Under the pieces are notes generated by a model. It was not told the DNA's origin and ran no database searches. It worked only from the letters and a program-made list of their open reading frames with translations. Positions 41,261 through 51,772 of a stretch of 64,000 bases of DNA are shown here, piece by piece. Both the position numbers and the translations under genes were made by a program. Within the stretch, counting starts at the first letter, position 1. Every line of letters begins with the position of its first letter. This DNA comes from Taxillus chinensis. Taxonomy: Eukaryota > Streptophyta > Magnoliopsida > Santalales > Loranthaceae. The stretch is taken from contig CM042087.1 in NCBI GenBank assembly GCA_023512835.1, positions 11,011,715-11,075,714 on the forward strand. The letters are read 5' to 3'.

Positions 41261-41559
41261 CGGCATGATACATCTTAGTTCCTCCTGGATGTACAGCCAA
41301 ACGGGAATGATGAAATTCCCTCAAGACATCCTCACGCAAGGGAGGTGGTACTATCAAACGCCCCCGAAATTTCAGCTCATGCTCAACTCCTTCGTCCGGC
41401 TCTCGACGGCTCTCCGGCCTCTATCTCGGGCCCGGATCACCTCACGATCCATGTCGCCTAACTGTCCCTCACGGACACGTGATACAACTCTGGTATCACG
41501 GTGAGAGGACACAAGATAGCTCCTCCATCTCTTGAAACCAGGTTGCACCTGAAGCACCG

Positions 41560-41960
41560 CCAACCGCTCCATCATTTTCCATTCTCTCATGGAAACCTCG
41601 GCTTTCCCTTTTCTACTTAGCGCGTTGGCTACTAAATTTCCCTTCCCAGGCATGTAGGACAGCGTGAAGTCAAACATTTGCAGGTACTCTACCCACCTCC
41701 GTTGTCGCAAATTTAGGTCTCTCGGGTGAAGATATATCGTAGGCTTTTGTGGTCGGTATATACCACAAATTTCTCTCCCAACAGGTAATGTCGCCAAGAC
41801 TTCAGGGCAAAAATAACCGCCGCTAACTCCAGGTCGTCTGTTGGGTAGTTTTGCTCATGGGACCTCAGTGTCGTGAGCCATATGCTATGACTTGGCGTTC
41901 TTGCATCGAACACACCCCGGTCCAACGCGAGACGCATCACAATACACCTCGAATGGCACT
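41560..41960 (-). pseudogene. A-II RNase H domain
   Basis: From 41940: [40 protein letters not shown] and [13 protein letters not shown]. From about 41710: [40 protein letters not shown]. It is close to A-I's RNase H but broken by a frameshift at about 41715. The region 41260-41560 (integrase zinc-binding part) is degenerate. Confidence 0.86.
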
Positions 41961-43064
41961 CCCTCCTGTGGTAGACTCAACACCGGTGCGGTAGTCAGGC
42001 GAGTCTTCAACTCCTCGAATGCCTGCTGGCACTTGTCCGTCCACTCGAATTTGGCTCCCTTCCGTGTAAGAGCTGTCATGGGCGCCGCCAACCGAGAAAA
42101 TCCTTCCACAAAATGCCGGTAATACCCCGCCGGACCCAAGAAACTCCGGATCTCAAAAACATTTGTGGGCCTCTTCCAAGATGCTACGGACTCAATCTTG
42201 GTTGGGTCCACGCTAACTCCTTCGGCAGATACCACATGCCCAAGAAAATGCACCTCTCGCATCCAGAAGTCACACTTGCTAAATTTAGCATACAAGTGAT
42301 GATCTCGTAGCGCCCGCAACACCATGGCCAAGTGCTCCTCATGCTAAGCTTGGGTTTTGGAGTACACAAGGATGTCGTCAATAAATACCACCATGAAGGA
42401 ATCCAGGTATGGGGCAAATACCTGATTCATTAGATGCATGAACACGGCAGTGCGTTCGTGAGCCCAAAAGGCATCACTAACCACTCATAGTGTCCGTATC
42501 CGCACCTGAACGCCGTCTTAGGGATGTCTTCGCTCCCGACCCTCAATTGATGATATCCCAAACGCAGATCGATTTTTGAGAACCACCGTGCTCCACTCAC
42601 CTGGTCGAATAAGTCATCGATCCGCGGCAAAGGGTATTTGTTCTTTACCGTTACTTGATTGACTTCCGATAATCAATGCAAAGTCGCAACGAACCATCCG
42701 CCTTCTTAGCAAACAAGACCGGTGCACCCCAAGGGGAGGTACTAGGACAGATAAAACCCTTATCTCCCAGTTCCTTTATTTGCTTCTGAAGCTCCCGCAA
42801 CTCAGCAGGTCCCATCCGGTAAGCTACTTGTGAGATGGGTCCCACCCCTGGCAATAGTTCAACCGTGAACTCGATACTTCTATGTGGAGGCAACTCTAAC
42901 AACTCCCCAAGAAAGACATCCTGGAAATTCTCGACAACATCTGGCCACACCCTTTTCTCTAAGTTACCTTCCTCCTCAAAGGTTAGGGTGGCAAGCCTAT
43001 GGGTAATATTGCCCCATAGCTCCCTCGTCGGTCTAGCTCTCCCCGGCATTCCTATCCCATTCAC
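41885..43064 (-). pseudogene. A-II reverse transcriptase
   Basis: From 43064: [97 protein letters not shown]. From 42630: [40 protein letters not shown] and [13 protein letters not shown] is at 42374-42385 and the C-terminal part (42331-41900) reads [20 protein letters not shown] and [20 protein letters not shown]. All polymerase motifs are present but in several frames. It shows the uninterrupted form of the site that F occupies in A-I. Confidence 0.9.
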
Positions 43065-43665
43065 CCACTAGGGTACAGGAAGATCCTGTGGGTGTAGTAA
43101 ATGATACTCGTCGCCTATAGCGATCAATCTTAGCCTGAAAGGCCATCAACCATCCATCCCCAGAATCAAACTAAAAGTCCTCATGGGCATTACGTACAAA
43201 TCAAATGAGAGGTCAACCTCTCCTATCGTAAGCGCACACTCTCGACACATTTGGTGGATCAACTCCACACCTCCCATTGGGGACTCGACCCTCGAGGTCT
43301 ATCGGCCTCCACACAATCAAGTCCAAGGCTCTCCACCAAGGACTTAGCAATCAGGGAACATGAAGCTCCTGGTATCAAACAATGCGAACAACAACGGTGC
43401 GAGATATTAGAATAGTACCTCGAACCACCGAAGGTCCAGCCCCACCTTCCTCGGAGGGTGATGGTAATTCCTCCATTTCAGCTGGTGCCGAGGTAAGCGC
43501 GAACACTCTGCCTTGGCCTACCCCGCCACTAGCCTCACTTGCCTTCCCTTTTGCTCCTGCTCGCGATCCCCTGGGACGCCCCTCCGATCCTCCTTGTGGT
43601 TGCCTCTCCCCCCGTGGCCTAGTGTGACCGGAACCACTGACTGGCCTGCCACGAATGTCTTGGCT
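43065..43665 (-). pseudogene. A-II protease region, active site lost
   Basis: From about 43480: GPSVVRGTILISRTVVVRIV, then the base run GATACCAGGAGCTTCATG where A-I has GATACCGGAGCTTCGTG. The extra base makes the triad D-T-R and shifts the frame, so the aspartic protease is inactive. Further on, sequence for VILGM-type protease end and the linker to RT continues to 43065 in other frames. Confidence 0.8.
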
Positions 43666-44841
43666 TAGGGGGCTGGGGCCTGAAATTGGGTCCCACCCCT
43701 GCTCCCTTGTGCTAAGCTTCCAGCTCCCCCAGGCTGTTCCCCTTCTTCGAAACACACCTTGCTGATGTGTCTCACCTTCCCACAACTATGACACGTCAAG
43801 TCTTGCTTTGGGGCACTCACGTTTGACGTGCCCTGACAGCCACAACGGGTACACCCGCTTGGAAAGTTCCCAGCAGCACTCCCCTGTCCTCCAAAGTAAC
43901 GGGATCTGGGTGGAGCCATTGAAGCTTGGCCCCTATCCTTGGGAAAAGTCCCACTCCCTGGGCTCAACCTTCGCCTCTTGGTTTCACCGTGCTTGTCGCG
44001 CGCGCTCCGCCCCATCCGCTCCTGGTGAGCCTGTCTTCCCTCCTCTAATCCTCTCTCAACAATCTTGGCGGTGTCCACGACTTCAAGATAGGTCTTCGGT
44101 CGCAAGATCTCCACCCTTTGCTTCAGGGCAGGTTTGAGACCCATGGTAAACTTATGGGCCTTCAGGTCCTCCCTTGATATTGCTTCTGGAGCAAACCGAC
44201 TCAGCCCCGGAAATCTCGCTCATACTCGCTATCGAGCGCGATCCCCGCTTCAGCCGCCGAACTCCTCCCGCTTCGCCACCGCAATGACTCGCAAAGAACT
44301 CCTCATGAAACACTGGAGGAACTCATCCCAGGCCATGGTCTCCATGTCCCGGCTTCCGAGATGCTAAGCCACCATTCCAAGGCTTCCTCCTCCAACCGCC
44401 GGACTACTAGTCTCACTTTGTCTTCCTCCCGGGGTCGAAGAAAGGAGAACACATGCTCGATCCGCCGCAGCCCGGTGTGCTCTGCTCCTAGAGGTTCGGC
44501 TCCTCCCTTGAACCTTGGTGGATGTTCCTTTCGGAGCTGCGTCAACATGTCTCCCTCTTCCCGCCTCACCGACACTTCCCCGCCTACACGGAGGTTCCGC
44601 CTCACAGGGTGGAGAGGGTGGCACCGCCTGTCGTGCCATCATCTCCTGACGCACCTCGTTTAGGATCTCTCCCTTGAGGTCCTCACGCATGCCTTGCACG
44701 TTCTCACTTAGGGCCCGGACTTGGGCCATGATCCGCTCCAGGGGATCATCGCCCTCTACATCTTGTCCTCTTTCCTCTCCAAGACGTGCGAAGATTCATC
44801 TTCTACACTGGAGTAGCTCGGGTAACTCTCCTAGGAGGCAT
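43666..44841 (-). pseudogene. A-II gag
   Basis: The start codon is at 44841 (MPPRR-type, as in A-I). From 44729: MAQVRALSENVQGMREDLKG and EILNEVRQEMMARQAV, showing the gag sequence that E interrupts in A-I. From 44605: DMLTQLRKEHPPRFKGGAEP, VRLVVRRLEEEALEWWLSIS. From 44144: MGLKPALKQRVEILRPKTYL, DKHGETKRRRLSPGSG and the second knuckle CHSCGKVRHISKVC, which is intact; the first is frameshifted after CTRCG. Confidence 0.87.
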
Positions 44842-45292
44842 AATCTAAATAATTTAAACCAAACTAGGATCAGCTTCTCTCAAGCTCTACACACCCTCAT
44901 CCCCATGGTCCATGAGGTACTCAAGCAACGTTTTACATTTAAACACACAGGTAAATCACAGAAGTACACAGCAGCAATTTATATCAACAAGCCTCACAGA
45001 AAATCACCGAATTTCACAGCAACAAAATTTTGTTTTTAGCACAAGTTTCAGCAACATAGCATGTCCAATCATGATACTCATACTGAAATTAAACTAGTTG
45101 CCCTAATGCCAATGCATGTATGCGCCCTCAACCCAAATGCAAATGCCCTACTTCTTGGTCTAACTACCCCTGAGTACACCCCAGAAGACCAGATAGGAAC
45201 ACGTTGATCAGGCGTGTCCTATACTGCCTCCTAAGAGTCTCAGAAGCAGCCAGGCCTCCCCACTATCCTAGGTCCACCAGACCATGAACTAT
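44842..45292 (-). other. A-II leader between PBS and gag
   Basis: Non-coding. It contains the inverted 16-mer of GCATTGGCATTAGGGC at 45100-45115 and matches A-I's leader throughout. No additional feature seen. Confidence 0.7.
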
Positions 45293-45305
45293 CGCTCCGA
45301 TACCA
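45293..45305 (-). promoter_or_regulatory. primer-binding site of A-II
   Basis: Minus strand TGGTATCGGAGCG, an initiator-tRNA-Met type site beginning four bases after the LTR end at 45309. Confidence 0.85.
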
Positions 45306-45308
45306 TAT

Positions 45309-46676
45309 TGTCACGCCCCAATTTCCTTCCACTTGGAAATGAGTAGTGATCGCCCATGCCCGTACCCGAAGGGACAAGGGGTTGGTGCAAGCACCTTAAA
45401 AGAACTTCTGGCACGGGTGCTCGTCCCAAACCTCCACAACCAGGCTAACATGCTCCTGCTCCCAAACCATGCACACAAACACAAATTGAATAACAACATC
45501 TCATTTTATTTCATTTCAAAGACTAAATGTTTATTACAACCCAGTCGGGGAAAAACCCCTATGAAGCCAGGTGTCCTGTTACAAATAAAACCAAACCAAA
45601 TTCCGAACATAAAACCAGAGTACAACAAAGGAAATAACATAAAACTCCCGACCTCGGGGGCCTAGCTCCTCGGCCTTCACCTACCGCCCGCTAAACCCTG
45701 CAAAAGGACGGTTTATAGGAGGGGTGAGCAAACCATAGCTCGGTAGGGATCCGGTCTCCCCGGACCCGTCCCGCTCTACAACATGCATGATATGTGTATG
45801 CTTGTGCTCGTGTCGTGCCTAAGGCTAAAGCAGCAAACATCACCCAAGTAAACACTCTTTACCCGAGCCCGCACCGAAGGGCAGAGGACACCCCGCCACC
45901 ACGGCGACATGACATACCACATCCAGGCGAATGTTGCATGGACACCAATGCAACATTTTCCACCCGAGTCGGATATGGTCAACCACCTCCTCGGGGGCCA
46001 TACCTACTCTCAGGAATGGGTGTAGAGTTGGCCCACCGTCGTGAGTGCTACACCGAGACTCAGGACCACGTCCTGGCAAAATCTCAAAGGGGTCCAGCTA
46101 TTGTGCCTGGCCCATATCTCGGCTTAGTCTCAAACAGGACCAACGGAACAAGATAGCATTACATCTCGACATGTAAACTCAACACAACATGTACACTTTA
46201 TCTCGGAGGGACCAACATGGTCAGATACAAGCCACACGCATCAGCCTCACAGGCTTTTTATCAAATACAAATCAAACACAGTACACACCAGTCACACAGG
46301 TATATCATCAGACACCCATATACAAGGTCTCACAGGCATTATATTGAATACATGGCATGCAGGCCTCACAGGCATTTTATCAAATACATAGTGTGCAGGC
46401 CTCACGGACATTTCATCAAACACATGGTGGGCATAAACAAACCCGGAAAATCCTCATGCCAAATTCAACATCGAATCAACGGAACATGCCACTGAAGGCC
46501 AACATCCATATAGGAGATCACACCTATATGGATTTACATATATATATACATATAGGCGAATATCCTAGAACAGAGGAGAGTTAGGAAGAACATGAATCCC
46601 TACCTCAGACTTTTGTCCTAACCTCTACGCTAGACACCTTCCAACGATGCGAACCACCACGGAAACTGCTCGGAGA

Positions 46677-46727
<51 letters not shown>

Positions 46728-47292
46728 CAATAGCTGCAGCAAAGAAGAACACAAGAACCCTAAACTCAAACTCAAGCCCTCATTATATAGACACTACCCA
46801 CATCAAAACGGCGTAGTTTTGATTAAGTAAATCCCAGGATCAAAACGACATAGTTTTGATCACACAAGTTAGCACCTTTCCGCACCCATATAGGCCAAAA
46901 TACTCAGAATTTCAACATGGTCCTTTGGAGGAAGATCATTAGAATGTCAAAACCAAGGGAACCATGTCAAAATATGGCTGCACGCCACTTTGAACGTGAA
47001 TTCCCCAATTCACGTGCAACTCCAAATGCACTCCAAATGCGCTCAAACTTCACCACTAGCCTCCTTGCATCATGTAGAAGACAACCACACTTGCACGTGA
47101 AATGGACCCATTTCACGTGCACCTCACATACACGTCCGTTTGGCCTGAAACTTCGTGGTAGATAGAGGACATCATTTTAAGCATCTTTCCTTTTGCACGT
47201 GAATTCATTTGAGCCCATTCACTAGGTCAAAATCTAGAAAAAACTCTACTCGAAGGCAAAACCGTGACTAACTCAAGGTACGGGTCCTTACA
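45309..47292 (-). mobile_element. A-II 5' LTR (1984 bp)
   Basis: Plus strand from TGTCACGCCCC to GGTCCTTACA. Hairpin 1 is perfect at 47093-47120 (13-bp arms, AC loop), hairpin 2 at 46994-47015, TTATATA at 46783-46789, and the TC run is about 46 bp (46679-46725). The outer flank GACTA (47293-47297) is the duplication partner of TAGTC at 34968. Confidence 0.95.
46679..46725. repeat. (TC) microsatellite in A-II 5' LTR
   Basis: About 46 bp, against about 30 bp in the 3' LTR copy (39217-39246) and 12-24 bp in A-I. Confidence 0.92.
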
Positions 47293-47340
47293 GACTAGGT
47301 CAATGATTGACTTGGTCGCCTATTGGTCAATGACTCGAAA

Positions 47341-47348
47341 TATAAATA
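47341..47348 (+). promoter_or_regulatory. TATA box of B LTR
   Basis: TATAAATA in GAAATATAAATAGCGGG, about 60 bp before the GA run. The 5' LTR of B lacks this region, so the element would have no normal promoter even if intact otherwise. Confidence 0.7.
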
Positions 47349-47398
47349 GCGGGAAAAAAAAGAGCTTCCACTTTACGCTATCACGTTTGTGTGTTTGA

Positions 47399-47436
<38 letters not shown>

Positions 47437-47984
47437 TGAAGCTTGAAGCTTTGGGGCGATTTGGGTTCGTGGAGTTTAAAGAATCACTCCAGGTTGGTGT
47501 CCTTAAACTCCTTATCTTGATTCTGTTTTGGATCTGCACGAATTTATCATGATTTATGAAATTGAGCATGAACCCTAGATTTTGGGGAAAATCCAATTTT
47601 GGGTTAGATCTAATGGTTTAGTATAAGATCTGTGGTTAAGAACTGATTTAGATCATTATAGAGATGTGTTTCGTGATTTTGGGGGTGTATAACTGTGTAT
47701 TTCATGATGGTTGAGAAGTCAACCATGGAAATCAGGGTTTAGATCTAGATTTATCGAATCTGCAATTATATGTGCATATTTCTGTTGTTACTGTGCGATT
47801 TAGAGGCGTTCTGGACGCATTTTTAGGTAGATATAGTCGTCTGTTGCGTAAAACGTGTGTTTGGGAGCGTCTAGGGGTTGCTGGGTTGGTTCTAGACAAA
47901 GAACAGGTGAAAACGATGATGAACAGTACCCTAGGCGCGTTACTGGGTCAAACTGACGAAAATCCGAAGTTCTGGGTCGTACGG

Positions 47985-48190
47985 TCGTAGTTCGTAGACT
48001 CGTAGTTCGTAACTCGTAGTTCGTAGACTCGTAGTTCAAATGTTCGCAGTTCGAAGGTTCGTAGTTCGTAGTTCGTAGTCCGAAGGTCAAAGATCGAAGA
48101 CCCGCTTCGAGTCTTCGAGGTGCGCTACGTAGCTACGAGTCGCAGCTCCAGCTACGAGTCTCCGAGGTGCACTGCAGATTCCGTGCTACG
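47985..48190. repeat. TTCGTAGACTCGTAG array in B LTR
   Basis: Closely packed copies of CGTAGTTCGTAGACTCGTAG and TTCGTAG, then ACGAGTC-type words (GCTACGAGTC at about 48133, 48158 and 48183). The same motif vocabulary occurs in two copia LTRs of the window. Confidence 0.85.
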
Positions 48191-49377
48191 AGTCGCATCC
48201 CCAACAGTGTAATTGGACACTGGACTGCACTAGACTGGACTATTTACATTGTGTGTAAATAACGAAATACCCCTCATTTGGATTCAAAGAAAAATACTAG
48301 AAAAATTAATTCTCACTCTTCCAAAATGTGAAAATTGGGATTTAGTGTAAAATCTCGGAAAAATCTAGTTTTTCATAGAGGTGAATTTTTAGAAAGTGGG
48401 GTTAGACATCTCAAAAAAAATCCCCAAAAATCAGATTCTCTTAGTTATGCTATGGGAACCCAATGCTAGGACTTTTTATTTCAAGAAAACAACTCCTATG
48501 GGTATCTCCTTCCTTAGTCAAGGAAAGAGGATCGACCGGCGAAGACCGGCTACGCTTTTAAAGGGAGTATTGTATACCTTAAGACCATATTGGTGTTGGT
48601 ATGTTGGTTTGAGGGATTGGGGCTTAGGCTCTATGACTTGTTGGGTTCTCACCGTGATGCACCGATGGTGCTATGTGGTTGATGTGGCAAGCATATACGC
48701 CGATGGCGAGCTGTGTGTGGCAACCGTGGTCGGGCATATTGCGTTGTGGACAAGGCGAAGGCCTCGGTTGAGCCATTGAGCTCGTGGAGCTAGGGCCGAG
48801 TGCCTTGAGCTGGGATCCCGTGGTGGATCATGGACAAGCTGTCTGTGTGGGCAGGCTTAGTCCTTATGTTTGTTTACAACCGAGTCCTGATGATTGTGCA
48901 CACTACACAGTGCACGAGTACATAGAGCATGTAGCATAGACTTGTATGTTTGCATGGTGTGGAGTATTGGGGTCACCTTGTCGCTCACTCCTACTTGTTA
49001 TTTTCCCCTTTTCAGGTGTGACCCGAGACTAGTGAAGGACTTTCTTCCAGGAGGATGTGCCCACTACTCGATGTATGAGTCCCGTATTTTGTATTGTATT
49101 ATGTGTTGTATCCCGGACATGGGTCCGTGGACAGTTGTATTTGTATACTGTTTATGATATGATGTCTGTATGACTGTTTCACTCATTGTATGCATGATGA
49201 TATATGGGAAAGTACAGGATTACCCTTGATGTATGATTGTACAGGGTTGCATGATTGAGACAGCACCCGCGGTGTAGTCTTTTTTGGTGCTAGTCACCAA
49301 CCCCTTGACCTTTCGGGTGCAGGCAAGGGGAAGTCATGTTCCTAGTTCCGGGTTCCCCGGAATTTGGGGGCGTGACA

Positions 49378-49849
49378 AGACCTATGAAGAAAATTGTAAA
49401 CTCTGTGCCTAGTAAAGCTGCCAAGAGTAACCATAAGGAAGGAGCATCTGAAAAGATCCCAAAGAACAAAATTGCTAACAAATTTAATGAGGAATCACAT
49501 AAGTTAGCATGGAAAGTCAAATCATCTCCCACTTATTGGAAACCAAAATTGTAAACTGCAACTTTCACTTACCCAAAGCCCAAGCACGTTTGGGCTCCCA
49601 AGACTTAGTTGCCTGTTGTATAGGAACAAGTACATGAAGATGAAAGTAGCCACCAGAAACAAAAGATCAATTCCAGCCAGTGGTACCTTGACAAGGCCGT
49701 TTCGTACACATGATGAGATGATGTCTCTGTTGAGTGAAGTAAGAGAGGTTGCGGCTTCATCTGTCACATTCGGGGATAACAAAAAGGGTAAGATTGCTGG
49801 TAAGGGTACTCTCTCTAATGGTTCTGTTTCAATCCAGAATGTATCTGTT
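49378..49849 (+). pseudogene. copia C gag C-terminus and protease remnant
   Basis: It encodes KKIVNSVPSKAAKSNHKEGA and PKPKHVWAPK, the typical basic linker after the copia zinc knuckle, then SSQWYLD, the start of the protease (normally WYLDSGCSRHMTG), whose active site is destroyed by changes and stops. VTFGDNKKGKIAGKGTLSNG and SVSIQNV follow. It continues the copia gene begun at 10471, with the zinc-knuckle part missing. Solo LTR H interrupts it at 49855; the frame resumes in register at 51773. Confidence 0.82.
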
Positions 49850-49854
49850 GTTCA

Positions 49855-51767
49855 TGTAGGTCTCAAAGTGAGTTTAGAGGGGGGGGGGGTGAATAGACTT
49901 TCTTCACTTGCGGAAGCTAGACTATTGGCTGGATTTGGATTTGTCTATGGATAACTTCATGGAAGTATTGATGGAGAAGACGACAGTAGAAATGTGCATG
50001 ATGAGAGACGTAATGAACTATCAGACAAATCTGAGATGGGAGTAAATATTCTTTGTTGAACAGATCTCAGATACAATAGGAATGCTCGGAGATAGTTTTG
50101 ATTGTGGGAAACAACACTGAGAAGAGACTTGATGATCGTGCTGGATCTTGGATGAACAAGAAAGAATATTGGATCGAGAGTTTTGATCTTGACCTTAGTT
50201 CAACGCGGCGCACAGCACTTTCAGGTTTATTTTCTCTCCTCTTCTCACTCTCTTACGTTGGAACTCCTTTTTTTCTTAATTCTACTAAAGATTATTTCTT
50301 TAACATATGTCAGAACCATTATATTGTGTTCTGTGTGTTCCTTCTTTTGAGACAGAGGTTAAACTCTTGATTTTGTCATTAAGTGTGTGAGAGATATATT
50401 TTTTAAAGGTTAAAGTACTCGTGCGTCCTGTTGTCCATCTCGACAGACTGACTTCCCGCCACTGAAAATGCGGAATGTCAGGGGATGGGTTGATCTGCTC
50501 TGATTTACAGATCAGATGCCCATACTACGTATTTGGCATGCGGTCGATCTAGGCCATTCATCCGTGGAGGGTAGTTGGCAGCAATTAATGTGTCATTAAA
50601 TGCGCTCAACTGCTCGGGACGACACAGGCTTACTGTACAAACCCTAGCTGAAGATATTGCTAAGTGAATATGCTTAGGGTTGTAAGTCTGCCTCGAAGGT
50701 AGATGCCTCGTATGTTCGGTGACTCGAAGATTTCAGTTAGAACCTGTTGGAAGTTGCGAAAGTTTGTTTTAGGCTTTACAGTGTTTCTGCGAGTCTACGA
50801 CTCATATCTTCGAGTCTTCGAGGCTAGAGTTCAGGTTGGATTAGTCTTTTGTGTCACTCTATTAATTGACGTATATGACTCTGCGAGTCTACGACTCTAC
50901 AAGTCTGCGACTCTTCGAATGACGCTTAGAGTGGCTTCTTCATAGTTCGCCTAATCTACTTGTTGTTATAGGTACGAGTCTACGACCCTAGCTCTGTGGG
51001 TCTACGACCTTCGGGTCTCTCAGTTTACTTTATTTGACTAAGTGGCTCTGAAAATCTTCGACTCTACGAGTCTTAGACTTCGCTTTTCTTCCTTAGTCTT
51101 TCGCAGATGCTCATAAACTGAGTCTCCGTATGGCTACAACCCTTTAGTTATAACTCTCAGCCTTCGATCTCCGAGTCTGTAAGTTAGGAAATTTCTTTAG
51201 AATAACTGTATCCCTTGAGTCTATGACTCTACGACTTTATGACCCTTGAGTTCCGGTTTCATTTGTTTGCCGATCTTTATAGCATCGACTCTTCGACCTT
51301 CAACCTATGAGTCTACGAGTCCTATTTTCTTAACGGTGTTCGAAGGTTTTGACTCTACGACTCTACGAGTCTTCGAGTCTAGTGGCGTTTAAGTTCGTTA
51401 ATTGACTAAAGTGTTTTTAGGGACTCTATAGTTCTACGGGCTACAAGTCTACAAGTCATTTAACATTGGTTACTATTTTTTAGAATTCTTCGACTCTACG
51501 AGTCTTTGAACATATTGGTGCTTGCAGTAACTCTCTTTTTCGTGCTTCGACTTTGAGACCTTCGACCCTGGATATACGAGTCGCATTGTTCTGTCACTAT
51601 TTCGCCTTGAGTCTCCAGACCCTACGAGTCTACGAGTCTCTTGCTAATACGTCCTATGACAGTTTCACTTCTATGAACTCGATTCTTTGACCCTACGACT
51701 TCGGTTCTTTGAGTCTCCAGACTTAGACTATATTTTGGAAGCTTCATCAAATCCTATATTTCCAACA
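49855..51767 (-). mobile_element. H: copia-type solo LTR with perfect TSD
   Basis: GTTCA at 49850-49854 and again at 51768-51772 flank a 1913-bp segment starting TG and ending CA. On the minus strand it begins TGTTGGAAATATAGG and ends with TTCACCCCCCCCCC + TCTAAACTC, then GACCTACA, the usual tail of plant copia LTRs, so it is antisense. Removing it and one duplication copy brings the copia C frame back into register. No PBS or internal sequence is left. A LTR-LTR recombination product is the normal explanation. Confidence 0.9.
50760..51720. repeat. degenerate ACGAGTC/GACTCTACGA array in solo LTR H
   Basis: Dozens of irregular words such as GACTCTACGAGTCTTCGAGT (about 51350), CTACGACTCTACAAGTCTGC and TACGACCTTCGGGTC over nearly 1 kb. 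It is not a regular tandem repeat, but the 5-mers GAGTC, GACTC and TACGA are strongly over-represented. Confidence 0.85.
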
Positions 51768-51772
51768 GTTCA

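Larger units (their letters stand above)
37836..47292 (-). mobile_element. A-II: antisense chromovirus of family A
   Basis: 5' LTR 45309-47292, PBS, gag, protease, RT, RNase H, integrase, PPT and 3' LTR 37836-39811, without nested insertions. The flanks are GACTA at 47293 (TAGTC on its own strand) and TGGCA at 37831 (TGCCA on its own strand), so they do not match each other. They match the opposite flanks of A-I. A-II retains the integrase DDE residues but has lost the protease DTG by an insertion. Confidence 0.87.
47298..49377 (+). mobile_element. chromovirus B 3' LTR, main part
   Basis: It starts with AGGTCAATGATTGACTTGG, continuous in sense with the displaced piece at 34973-35263. TATAAATA is at 47341, a GA run at 47406-47432, an ACGAGTC-type array at 47985-48190, and the end is GGGGGCGTGACA. 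The last 1081 bp match the truncated 5' LTR at 11388-12471. Copia C gag-pol resumes immediately at 49378. Confidence 0.87.

Noticed and set aside
47293..47600. A host promoter and 5' exon after A-II (TATAAATA, GA-rich leader)
   Set aside because: The stretch is continuous with B's LTR, ends in the family terminus at 49377 and has no open frame of note.
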